Positions 27,582-34,718 of a DNA stretch of 64,000 bases are shown piece by piece. Both the position numbers and the translations under genes were made by a program. The stretch comes from Methyloversatilis sp. XJ19-49 (lineage in GTDB: Bacteria > Pseudomonadota > Gammaproteobacteria > Burkholderiales > Rhodocyclaceae), in NCBI RefSeq assembly GCF_024580145.1, contig NZ_JANINI010000005.1, positions 81,076-145,075 of the forward strand, in the 5' to 3' direction. Under the pieces are notes generated by a model that saw only the letters and a program-made list of their open reading frames with translations, was not told where the DNA came from and did not search any database. The stretch's first letter is position 1, and each line of letters starts with the position of its first letter.

Positions 27582-28861
27582 GCAGCCAGCACCGGCTCGC
27601 TGCGTTGCCAGGGCACGTCGGCACCGAGTTGCCGCGCCACGCGCACCGCCGAGGACAGACCGTCCTCGTGAAAGCCATAGCCCGTCCAGGCGCCGCAGTA
27701 CCAGATGCGATCGCGGCCCTGGATCTCGGGCAACCGCTGCTGCGCATCGATCGCCGGGCCATCGAACAGCGGGTGCGCGTACTCGATACGTGCGATCACG
27801 CTGGCCGGATCAGGTTCGATGAACGGGTTCAGCGTCACCACGACAGGCTGTCTGAACGGCAGCGGCTGCAGGCGGTTCATCAGGTACGACACGCTGACCG
27901 GCCGTTCGTCAGGTGCGCCTTCTCCCGCCAGGTAATTCCAGGCCGACCAGACGCGGCGGTTGCGCGGCAACAACTGTGTGTCTGTGTGCAGCACTGCATG
28001 GTTGGGCTGATAACGTATGGCGCCAAGCAGCCTCCGTTCCGCCTGTGTCGCAGCGTCGCCCAGCAAGGCCAGTGACTCATCCGAATGGCTGGCCATCACG
28101 ATCTGGTCGAAGCATTGAGGCGCGCCGCCCGCGTCGATCCACACGCCGTCTTCTGCCCGGCGTACACGAGTGACTGCAGCACCACGTCGCACGTCCGATA
28201 AAAGAGCAGCCAGCTTTTTCACGTACTCGCGCGAGCCGCCACGCACGGTGAGCCACTGCGGTCGGTCATTCACGCGCAGCAACCCGTGGTTGTGGCAGAA
28301 GCGGGCAAACGTGGCGAGCGGGTAGGCCATCATCGTGCGGGTCGGACAGGACCAGATCGCCGCCGCCATCGGCAGCAGATACCAGTCCCGGAAAGCCTCG
28401 CTGTAACGATGCTTCACCAGGAACTCGCCGAGCGAAAGATGCTCGGCGCTGCCATTGGCTGCCCGCTCGGTCACTTCGCTGTTGAAGCGCATGATGTCCT
28501 GCAGCATCCGCCAGAACCTGGGGCGGGCCAGATTCGCCGGCTGCGCAAACACGGTGGCGAGGCTGCTGCCGCTCCACTCGATGCCGGAGTCGCGCAGGCT
28601 GACGCCAAAGCTCATCTCGCTGTCCGCGATGTCCACACCCAGATGAGCGAACAAACCGCAAAGATGCGGGTAGGTCGCCCGGTTGAACACGATGAAACCG
28701 GTATCCACCGGGTGGCGTACGCCATCCAGTTCGACGTCCAGCGTGTTCGAGTGACCGCCGAGGCGGTCGTGCTGTTCGAACAGGGTGACCTGGTGTTCGC
28801 GCGAAAGCAGCCATGCGGCTGCGAGTCCGGAGATTCCGGAACCCACGACTGCAATCCTCAT
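27578..28861 (-). CDS. FAD-dependent oxidoreductase (amine oxidase/desaturase-like)
   Basis: A 427-residue flavoprotein. The dinucleotide-binding motif is at the very N-terminus (MRIAVVGSGISGLAAAWLLS), followed by RLGGHSNTLDVELDG. WYCGAWTGYGFHEDGLSSAV near the C-terminus is the second FAD contact. The ribosome site AGGAG lies 4 nt before the ATG. The family pairs with DUF1365 and CFA-synthase genes in many bacteria and probably oxidises the lipid product. A 105-nt gap separates it from the glutathione peroxidase gene; I saw no terminator there, so cotranscription is likely. Confidence 0.92.
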   Translation of the reverse strand: MRIAVVGSGISGLAAAWLLSREHQVTLFEQHDRLGGHSNTLDVELDGVRHPVDTGFIVFNRATYPHLCGLFAHLGVDIADSEMSFGVSLRDSGIEWSGSSLATVFAQPANLARPRFWRMLQDIMRFNSEVTERAANGSAEHLSLGEFLVKHRYSEAFRDWYLLPMAAAIWSCPTRTMMAYPLATFARFCHNHGLLRVNDRPQWLTVRGGSREYVKKLAALLSDVRRGAAVTRVRRAEDGVWIDAGGAPQCFDQIVMASHSDESLALLGDAATQAERRLLGAIRYQPNHAVLHTDTQLLPRNRRVWSAWNYLAGEGAPDERPVSVSYLMNRLQPLPFRQPVVVTLNPFIEPDPASVIARIEYAHPLFDGPAIDAQQRLPEIQGRDRIWYCGAWTGYGFHEDGLSSAVRVARQLGADVPWQRSEPVLAA

Positions 28862-28966
28862 AATTCTCCTGGAAACCGCATTGGATGATGGGCGGCAGGA
28901 CCCTCCCGCCGCACCAGGCGTAACTTTACCTTGACACCACCCTCGAACGGCAAATTGACACCCGCT

Positions 28967-29527
28967 TCAACGCGCGAGCGCAGCCTCTATGGCGGCGATC
29001 ATTTCTGGCGATTCCGGCGCCACATTGCTCGGAAACGACGTGATCGTGCTGCCATCTCTCGCAATCAGGTACTTGTGAAAATTCCATGCCGGTTCAACGC
29101 CGGTCAGGCGCGTGAGGTCGGAATAAAAGGGATGGCGCTGCGCCCCTTTCACGACGGTCTTCGAGAACATCGGAAACTTGACGCCATAGGTCATGCTGCA
29201 GAACGCCGCGATGTCCTTGTCGCTGCCCGGTTCCTGATTGCCGAAATCGTTTGACGGAAAACCGAGCACGGTAAATCCGCGCGCACCGAAGCGTGACTGC
29301 AGTTTTTCCAATCCATCGTACTGCCGGGTGAAGCCGCAGCGGCTTGCGGTATTGACGACAAGCAACACACGGCCGCTGAATTCGCACAGCGACTTGGGTT
29401 TGCCATCGAGCAGGCCGGGCAGCGATCGATCCAGCAGTGTCGGACAGGCTTCAGCCATGGCGGCTCCGGTCGTCAATGTCAAGAGGACAGCAAGCAGCCA
29501 GTCAGCGCGACGCACGACTGAGCTCAC
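28967..29527 (-). CDS. Exported glutathione peroxidase-like thiol peroxidase
   Basis: A 186-residue protein beginning with GTG at 29527, with a Sec signal peptide (WLLAVLLTLTTGAAMAEACP). The peroxidatic Cys lies in LLVVNTASRCGFTRQYDGLE. The second family motif reads VLGFPSNDFGNQEPG, where many bacterial enzymes have FPCNQFG, so the usual resolving Cys position is Ser. WNFHKYLI supplies the conserved Trp and Asn. An export-directed peroxidase would reduce lipid hydroperoxides at the envelope. It overlaps the small upstream ORF by 26 nt and is probably part of the light-regulated operon. Confidence 0.9.
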   Translation of the reverse strand: MSSVVRRADWLLAVLLTLTTGAAMAEACPTLLDRSLPGLLDGKPKSLCEFSGRVLLVVNTASRCGFTRQYDGLEKLQSRFGARGFTVLGFPSNDFGNQEPGSDKDIAAFCSMTYGVKFPMFSKTVVKGAQRHPFYSDLTRLTGVEPAWNFHKYLIARDGSTITSFPSNVAPESPEMIAAIEAALAR

Positions 29528-29774
29528 AACAGCGTACCGTCGTTTCGGAAAACGCCGGCGGCAGGAAATGGATGCCCGTCACCGCGCGATGCAAGTGAAT
29601 GAGTGTTTCGTTGGGCGTCGGTTTGTGCGCAGCACCTGCCGGCACTGCCAGTTCGACCTGCGCAGGCTTCGCCGCGGCCGACGGCTCGTCTGCACCCGGC
29701 AAGCGTGCCAGGCACACACTGGTGAGCGCACCCGCTCCTGCGAAAAGAAGTCCCGCGACAACAGCGTGTTTCAT
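29502..29774 (-). CDS. Small exported protein, first gene of the divergent operon
   Basis: A 90-residue protein with a Sec-type signal (MKHAVVAGLLFAGAGALTSV). The rest is short, with NETLIHLHRAVTGIHFLPPA and a CC pair near the C-terminus. A GGGGG stretch lies 7 nt before the ATG. It is the gene nearest to the promoter and operator and overlaps the peroxidase start by 26 nt, which argues that it is translated. I do not recognise the family; the His residues and vicinal Cys pair could bind a metal or undergo redox chemistry, but this is speculative. Confidence 0.55.
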   Translation of the reverse strand: MKHAVVAGLLFAGAGALTSVCLARLPGADEPSAAAKPAQVELAVPAGAAHKPTPNETLIHLHRAVTGIHFLPPAFSETTVRCCELSRASR

Positions 29775-29787
29775 GACTGACCCCCAA

Positions 29788-29804
29788 TTTTGTCCTGGAC
29801 AAAA
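29788..29804. promoter_or_regulatory. Operator 1: 17-bp palindrome TTTTGTCC-T-GGACAAAA
   Basis: A perfect inverted repeat with one central base, between the start of the small exported gene and the predicted minus-strand -10 element. It would lie at about +7 to +23 of the leftward transcript, a position suited to repression. It shares its core TTGTCC-N-GGACAA with operator 2. Confidence 0.75.
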
Positions 29805-29819
29805 CCCTCTGTAGCTCTT

Positions 29820-29848
29820 AATCTAGGGCTCATTGAACGCTTTGTCAA
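29820..29848 (-). promoter_or_regulatory. Sigma-70-type promoter of the lipid/peroxidase operon
   Basis: In the minus direction a perfect -35 TTGACA (29848-29843) and a -10 TAGATT (29825-29820) are separated by exactly 17 nt. The predicted start point near 29812 lies just before operator 1. This would be a strong promoter unless repressed. Confidence 0.65.
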
Positions 29849-29852
29849 TGGT

Positions 29853-29865
29853 TTGTCCAGGACAA
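29853..29865. promoter_or_regulatory. Operator 2: 13-bp palindrome TTGTCC-A-GGACAA
   Basis: A perfect inverted repeat ending one base before the ATG of the regulator gene (29867) and just upstream of the leftward -35 box. Its centre is 63 bp from the centre of operator 1, about six helical turns, so both face the same side of the DNA. It is suited to autoregulation of the regulator and cooperative binding. Confidence 0.75.
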
Positions 29866-29866
29866 T

Positions 29867-30817
29867 ATGAAACACGACGCCAACGGGTCTGGTCGATTGA
29901 CGATCAGCGCCGTCGAACGCGAAACAGGCCTTCCCAAAGACACACTTCGCGTGTGGGAAAGGCGTTACGGGTTCCCTCAGCCCGCCCGAGATGAAGCGGG
30001 CGAGCGTCTGTATACGCAGGAAGACGTCAATCGGTTGCGCCTGATCCGCAGATTGATCGACCACGGCTGGCGGCCAGGCAAGCTGCTGGCCGCCAGCGAG
30101 GCGGATCTGCAGCGGATCATCGAGGCAGAACGCGTCGCGAGCACGTCAGTTGCGCCGGATGGTGGCGTGCCGACGGACGAAGTACTTGCGGCAATACGGC
30201 GCCACGATGTGCCTGCACTCCGCGACCTGTTTCAGCGCACCCTGCTCGAGCGGGGACTGCAGGCCCTGGTTTCGGATCTGGTCGCGCCGCTCAACGTGGT
30301 CATCGGCGAAGCCTGGATACGCGGCGAACTGGGCGTTCCCGAAGAGCACTTCTACACCGAGCAGGTGCAAAGCTTCCTGCGCGGCACCCTCGCCGGTTAC
30401 ACCCGACCGGCCGCTCCGCCGCGCATCCTGCTCACGACACTGCCGGAGGAGGAACATGGCCTCGGGCTGCTGATGGTGGAGGTAATGCTGGCGTCCGAGG
30501 GCGCGCAATGCTGTTCGCTCGGACCCCGCATGCCACTCACCGACATCCGCACATCGGCCTTGACCTCGGCGGCCGACATCGTCGCGCTCTCCTTCAGCGC
30601 CGCTTACCCGCTGCGTCTGGCACTCGCCGGCGTTCGTACCCTGCGCGACTCTTTGCCGGACACGGTGGATATCTGGGTCGGGGGCGCGGGCGCGCACGAG
30701 CGACTGGCAGGCATCCCGGGCGTATCAGTCATCGGTGCCATCCGCAGCGTGCCCGACGCATTGGCCGAGTGGCGTGCGGCCAGGTTTCCCGATTCGTCCA
30801 TCGTCGCCCTCAACTGA
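29867..30817 (+). CDS. litR: CarH/LitR-type B12-dependent photoreceptor, MerR family regulator
   Basis: A 316-residue regulator. The N-terminal MerR helix-turn-helix reads LTISAVERETGLPKDTLRVW then ERRYGFPQPARDEAGERLYT. The middle four-helix domain carries the light-sensing cap AWIRGELGVPEEHF, which matches Trp-x9-Glu-His exactly, including Val at Trp+7. The C-terminal Rossmann domain has the cobalamin lower-ligand motif EEHGLG (ExHxxG) near residue 200 and a VGGAG turn. In characterised homologues an adenosylcobalamin-bound tetramer represses in the dark and falls apart in light. It is divergent from the lipid/peroxidase operon with two palindromic sites between them, the classic arrangement. 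The gene symbol is by analogy; carH would be equally valid. Confidence 0.9.
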   Translation: MKHDANGSGRLTISAVERETGLPKDTLRVWERRYGFPQPARDEAGERLYTQEDVNRLRLIRRLIDHGWRPGKLLAASEADLQRIIEAERVASTSVAPDGGVPTDEVLAAIRRHDVPALRDLFQRTLLERGLQALVSDLVAPLNVVIGEAWIRGELGVPEEHFYTEQVQSFLRGTLAGYTRPAAPPRILLTTLPEEEHGLGLLMVEVMLASEGAQCCSLGPRMPLTDIRTSALTSAADIVALSFSAAYPLRLALAGVRTLRDSLPDTVDIWVGGAGAHERLAGIPGVSVIGAIRSVPDALAEWRAARFPDSSIVALN

Positions 30818-30827
30818 TGCACGGACT

Positions 30828-30860
30828 CTCCCGGCGCGTGCCAACCGGCCGGGAGTTTCT
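30828..30860 (+). terminator. Terminator after the CarH/LitR-type gene
   Basis: A stem CTCCCGGC/GCCGGGAG (30828-30835 and 30848-30855) with a 12-nt loop, followed by TTTCTCC. It lies 11 nt beyond the stop codon of the regulator. Confidence 0.75.
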
Positions 30861-31033
30861 CCTGAAATATGCACCGGGCAAGCCGCTCCGTCTCGATAGC
30901 GTCGCTTTCATCCGTCTATTTCATTTACCGGCAACGCGCTGAACGTGGTTTGATCTGATCGGTCGCACATGTACAGCATTCATCATGCTGACTTGTGCTG
31001 GCGTAAAATGGCGTTTTCCCGAGGAGCCCGCCC

Positions 31034-31864
31034 ATGCTCTACCCCGAACTGTTCAAGTCACTCGAATCCGCCCGCTGGGACATGGACAAAGACGTGCCTT
31101 GGGACGGTTTCGATGCGTCGCTGCTGTCGGACGAACAGGCGCTGACCATCAAGATGAATGCCATCACCGAGTGGTCGGCGCTGCCGGCGACCGAAATGTT
31201 CCTGCGCGACAACCGCGACGACTCCGACTTCTGCGCCTTCATGTCTGTGTGGTTCTATGAGGAACAGAAGCATTCGCTGGTGCTGCTCGAATACCTGCGC
31301 CGCTTCCGACCCGACCTGTCACCGACCGAGCAGGAACTGCACGAGGTGCGTTTCGAATTCGATCCCGCACCGGCACTGGAAACGCTGATGCTGCATTTCT
31401 GCGGCGAAGTTCGGCTGACCCAGTGGTACCGCCGTGCGTCGGAATGGCACACCGAGCCGGTCATCAAGCACATCTATGGCCTGCTGTCGCGCGATGAGGC
31501 GCGGCATGGCGGCGCCTATCTGAAGTACATGAAGCGTGCGATCGAGCGCACCGGCGACACCGCGCGTGCAGCGTTTTCCAAGATCGGCATGCTGATGGCA
31601 GCCAGTGGGCGCGCCGGCAAGCCGCTGCACCCAACCAATCTGCATGTCAGCAAGACGCTGTACCCGCGCGACACGATACAGTCCCGCCTGCCCGACCCTG
31701 ACTGGCTGGAGCACTGGCTGGACCAGCAGATCCGTTTCGACAAGGACTGCGAGGCGCGCGTCATCGGCGGCATCCTGCGCAATCTCAGTTCGCTGTTCGG
31801 CGAAAGTTTCAAGACCATCGGCGACCTGAACCGCTTCCGCAAGCAGTTCGCCACGGCAGCTTGA
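31034..31864 (+). CDS. Ferritin-like di-iron domain protein
   Basis: A 276-residue helical protein with ligands of a di-iron centre: Glu in [16 protein letters not shown], Glu in [10 protein letters not shown], and DEARHGGAY. This matches the E...ExxH...E...ExxH plan of ferritin-like, acyl-ACP-desaturase-like oxidoreductases, with Asp-Glu replacing a simple ExxH in the last helix. GGAG stands 7 nt before the ATG. It overlaps rfaE2 by one base (TGATG). The reaction is unknown; oxygen-dependent oxidation or desaturation is possible. Confidence 0.85.
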   Translation: MLYPELFKSLESARWDMDKDVPWDGFDASLLSDEQALTIKMNAITEWSALPATEMFLRDNRDDSDFCAFMSVWFYEEQKHSLVLLEYLRRFRPDLSPTEQELHEVRFEFDPAPALETLMLHFCGEVRLTQWYRRASEWHTEPVIKHIYGLLSRDEARHGGAYLKYMKRAIERTGDTARAAFSKIGMLMAASGRAGKPLHPTNLHVSKTLYPRDTIQSRLPDPDWLEHWLDQQIRFDKDCEARVIGGILRNLSSLFGESFKTIGDLNRFRKQFATAA

Positions 31865-32352
31865 TGCAGGGCGGGATCCCGGCTTTCGAGGCCAAACTGT
31901 GCGCACCGACCGACCTGCCGGCGCGTGCAGCCGATCTTCCCGGGCCGCGGGTATTTACCAACGGTTGCTTCGACATCCTGCATCGCGGTCACGTGACCTG
32001 CCTCGCGCAGGCGCGCGCGCTCGGTGGGTCGCTGATCGTGGCGTTGAACTCCGATGCATCGGTACGCCGGCTCGGCAAGGGCGATGATCGTCCGGTCAAT
32101 CCGCTGGACGACCGCGCCGCCGTGATCGCGGCACTGGAATCGGTCAGTCTGGTCACCTGGTTCGACGCCGATACCCCGCTCGACCTCATTCTCGCCTGTC
32201 GTCCCGAAGTGCTGGTCAAGGGCGGCGACTGGGCGATCGAGCGCATCGTCGGTGCGCACGAAGTGCTGGCGCGGGGCGGCCGCGTCGAATCCATCGCCTT
32301 CGAGCACGAACGCTCGACCACCGGGCTGCTGCACAAGATCCGCCGCCTCTGA
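31864..32352 (+). CDS. rfaE2: D-glycero-beta-D-manno-heptose 1-phosphate adenylyltransferase
   Basis: A 162-residue nucleotidyltransferase. The catalytic HxGH motif is in [20 protein letters not shown], and [20 protein letters not shown] plus [20 protein letters not shown] are typical of the C-terminal (HldE2) domain. It exists as a separate protein, as in many betaproteobacteria where the kinase is encoded elsewhere. It makes ADP-heptose precursor for the LPS inner core. Translation is coupled to the upstream gene (TGATG). Confidence 0.94.
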   Translation: MQGGIPAFEAKLCAPTDLPARAADLPGPRVFTNGCFDILHRGHVTCLAQARALGGSLIVALNSDASVRRLGKGDDRPVNPLDDRAAVIAALESVSLVTWFDADTPLDLILACRPEVLVKGGDWAIERIVGAHEVLARGGRVESIAFEHERSTTGLLHKIRRL

Positions 32353-32451
32353 TCGCGCTGGCGGGCACACGGCATCGCACCATAACCGTGCATACCGGGG
32401 CTCGACCCTTATCATCCGGCTTGACCGCCACCCGTCCGTCCGCCCGTTCCG

Positions 32452-33201
32452 ATGAAACAACTGCTTGAATCCCGTCTCGTTTTTCTGCCGATGCAGCGCT
32501 CGCTTTTCATCTGCTGCGTCCTGATGTCCTTCTCGGCGCTTGCTGCGCCGATCGTCGAAGATACGATGGCGCAGCGCGTACTCGCCTGTACCGGCTGTCA
32601 CGGCGCCGAAGGTCGCGCTGGCCCGGACGGCTACTACCCGCGCATCGCCGGCAAGCCGGCCGGCTATCTGCACAACCAGTTGCTGAACTTCCGCGACGGG
32701 CGTCGCCAGTACCCCTTGATGTCGGAACTGCTTCAGACGCTTGGGGACGACTACCTGCGCGAGATGGCCGACCACTTCGCCGCGCTCGACCTGCCCTACC
32801 CGGCTGTGCGCGCCACCGGCCCCAATGCCGCACTCGGGCGCGGAGAAAAACTGGTGCGCGAGGGCGATGCAGCGCGTGACCTGCCAGCCTGCGCCAGCTG
32901 CCATGGCGACGCACTGATGGGTGTCGCGCCCGCGATTCCAGGCCTGATCGGCCTGCCGCGCGACTATCTGGCTGCCCAGCTTGGTGCGTGGAAAAACGGC
33001 ATCCGACAGGCGCATGCACCGGACTGCATGGCACAGATCGTCAAACAACTGAGCGCGGACGACATCGGCGCGGTATCGCAATGGCTGGCTGCGCAAACCG
33101 TGCCGGCCGGCGCCAAACCCGCTGCCCTGCCGGCGCGCGATCTGCCGCTGCGCTGCGGTGGCGTGCCAGCGTCGCAGACGGCCGGGGGCGCCGCACGATG
33201 A
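32452..33201 (+). CDS. Periplasmic di-haem cytochrome c (c4-like)
   Basis: A 249-residue protein with a signal peptide (best predicted from the in-frame ATG at 32491, MQRSLFICCVLMSFSALAAP; the first ATG at 32452 was kept). Two haem c sites are visible: CTGCH and CASCH, about 105 residues apart in two similar domains (YYPRIAGKPAGYLHNQL and AIPGLIGLPRDYLAAQL). This is the cytochrome c4 layout, an electron carrier to terminal oxidases. It overlaps the next cytochrome gene by ATGA. The C-terminal 30 residues are an Ala/Pro-rich tail. Confidence 0.9.
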   Translation: MKQLLESRLVFLPMQRSLFICCVLMSFSALAAPIVEDTMAQRVLACTGCHGAEGRAGPDGYYPRIAGKPAGYLHNQLLNFRDGRRQYPLMSELLQTLGDDYLREMADHFAALDLPYPAVRATGPNAALGRGEKLVREGDAARDLPACASCHGDALMGVAPAIPGLIGLPRDYLAAQLGAWKNGIRQAHAPDCMAQIVKQLSADDIGAVSQWLAAQTVPAGAKPAALPARDLPLRCGGVPASQTAGGAAR

Positions 33202-34481
33202 AGCGCGCCGCACTGATCCTTCCGCTGCTCGCGCTGCTGGCGGCACTGGTCTGGTGGTCGACCGGTCACGACACCGGCGCCGACGCGCAGCCGGTCGCCG
33301 ACGCCTCCCGCTCCGCTGCGCCGCCGGCCGAACTCGTCGCACGCGGCGAGTATCTGGCGCGCGCCGGCAACTGCATGGCCTGCCACAGCGCGCGCGGCGG
33401 CACGCCATGGGCCGGCGGGCGCGCCATCGACACCGCATTCGGCACCTTCTACACCAGCAATCTCACCCCCGACCCCGACACCGGCCTTGGCCGCTGGACG
33501 GCCGACGATTTCTGGCGGGCGCTGCACGAAGGTCGCTCGCGCGATGGTCGGCTGCTCTATCCGGCCTTTCCCTACACGAGCTACACCCATGTCACGCGCG
33601 AAGATTCCGATGCGCTGTGGGCCTATCTGCAGGCGCTGCCCGCGAGCCGGCAAGCCAGCCGGCCGCATGTGCTGCGTTTCCCGTACGACTCGCAGGCCGC
33701 GCTGGCCGCCTGGCGCACGCTGTATTTCAAGCCCGCCGTTTTCCAGGCCGACGCGTCGCAGTCTGCCGCCTGGAACCGCGGCGCCTATCTTGTGCAGGGG
33801 CTCGGCCACTGCAGCGCGTGCCACGCGCCGCGCAACGCGCTGGGCGCCAGCGAAGACGCGGACAAGCTGGCTGGCGGGCTGATGGCCGGCCAGAACTGGT
33901 ATGCGCCATCGCTGGGCTCACCGCACGAGGCGGGCGTGCAGGACTGGAAACGCGAAGCGGTCATCGCGCTGCTGCGCGACGGCATTTCGCACAACGCGTC
34001 GGTCGCCGGACCGATGGCCGAGGTGGTATTCGGCAGCACGCAATATCTGTCCGCCAGCGATCTGGATGCGATGGCGACCTATCTGCAGGGGTTGCCTGCG
34101 ACGGCTCCGGTGACAGTCGCAGGCAGGATCGTCGCGCTCGAAGATGCGCAGCGCGCCCGCGCTGCGCAGTTGTATGTCGACCACTGCGCAGGCTGCCATG
34201 GTGAAAACGGCGAAGGATCCGGCAACATCTACCCGGCGCTCGACGGCAACCGGGCAGTGACGCTGGACCCGCCGGCCAATCCGCTGCGCATCGTGCTTGG
34301 CGGCGGTTTCGCCCCGGCCACGAGAGGCAACCCGCGCCCCTTCGGCATGCCGCCGTTTGCTGCCAGTCTCAGCGACGAGGACATCGCGCTGGTCGTGTCA
34401 CACATCCGCGGCAGCTGGAGCAATGGCGCAAGCCCGGTCAGCGTGATCGACGTGCAGCGCTACCGTGGCAATCTGCGCTGA
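33198..34481 (+). CDS. Tri-haem cytochrome c, alcohol-dehydrogenase cytochrome-subunit type
   Basis: A 427-residue protein with an N-terminal hydrophobic anchor or signal (MKRAALILPLLALLAALVWW). Three haem c motifs are present: CMACH, CSACH and CAGCH. Segments YTSNLTPDPDTGLGRWTADD, RLLYPAFPYTSYTHVTREDS and YLVQGLGHCSACHAPRN match the cytochrome subunit of membrane-bound alcohol, aldehyde or gluconate dehydrogenases. No dehydrogenase subunit is adjacent, so with the c4-like protein it may act as a stand-alone electron-transfer pair for a periplasmic dehydrogenase encoded elsewhere. The start at 33198 is fixed by the ATGA overlap. Confidence 0.9.
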   Translation: MKRAALILPLLALLAALVWWSTGHDTGADAQPVADASRSAAPPAELVARGEYLARAGNCMACHSARGGTPWAGGRAIDTAFGTFYTSNLTPDPDTGLGRWTADDFWRALHEGRSRDGRLLYPAFPYTSYTHVTREDSDALWAYLQALPASRQASRPHVLRFPYDSQAALAAWRTLYFKPAVFQADASQSAAWNRGAYLVQGLGHCSACHAPRNALGASEDADKLAGGLMAGQNWYAPSLGSPHEAGVQDWKREAVIALLRDGISHNASVAGPMAEVVFGSTQYLSASDLDAMATYLQGLPATAPVTVAGRIVALEDAQRARAAQLYVDHCAGCHGENGEGSGNIYPALDGNRAVTLDPPANPLRIVLGGGFAPATRGNPRPFGMPPFAASLSDEDIALVVSHIRGSWSNGASPVSVIDVQRYRGNLR

Positions 34482-34586
34482 GCGCACCGCCTAACGGAGC
34501 GTGAAGACGCACCCTGCCTGAGCGCTCGCCCCTTCTTCGGGAGCTGCGCGGCGGTGTGGGGAAAGAAGCTCGTGCGAGCTGTCTCT

Positions 34587-34688
34587 GTGGGAGCGGCGGC
34601 CCCGCCGCGATACGCACTCTGCACAACGATGATCGCAGCACTGCTCGCCGCCCGTTAAGCCGGCTGGCCATGCAAGGCCAGCCGTGGA
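34587..34688. repeat. REP-like element, copy 1 (degenerate) with second hairpin module
   Basis: The left arm GTGGGAGCGGCGGCCCCGCC begins at 34587 and is followed by the conserved spacer TACGCACTCTGCACAACGAT. The right arm is decayed. Immediately after lies a second inverted repeat, GGCTGGCC-ATGCAA-GGCCAGCC (34661-34683), which recurs near 46510. The element fills the gap between the cytochrome gene and the isocitrate dehydrogenase gene. Confidence 0.8.
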
Positions 34689-34718
34689 GAGCCGCCGCGG
34701 CGACAGCCCCGACAGCGA

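Noticed and set aside
28900..28966. Two TTGACACC copies between the FAD and peroxidase genes as an internal promoter
   Set aside because: They point rightward, against the genes, and no -10 element follows at suitable spacing.
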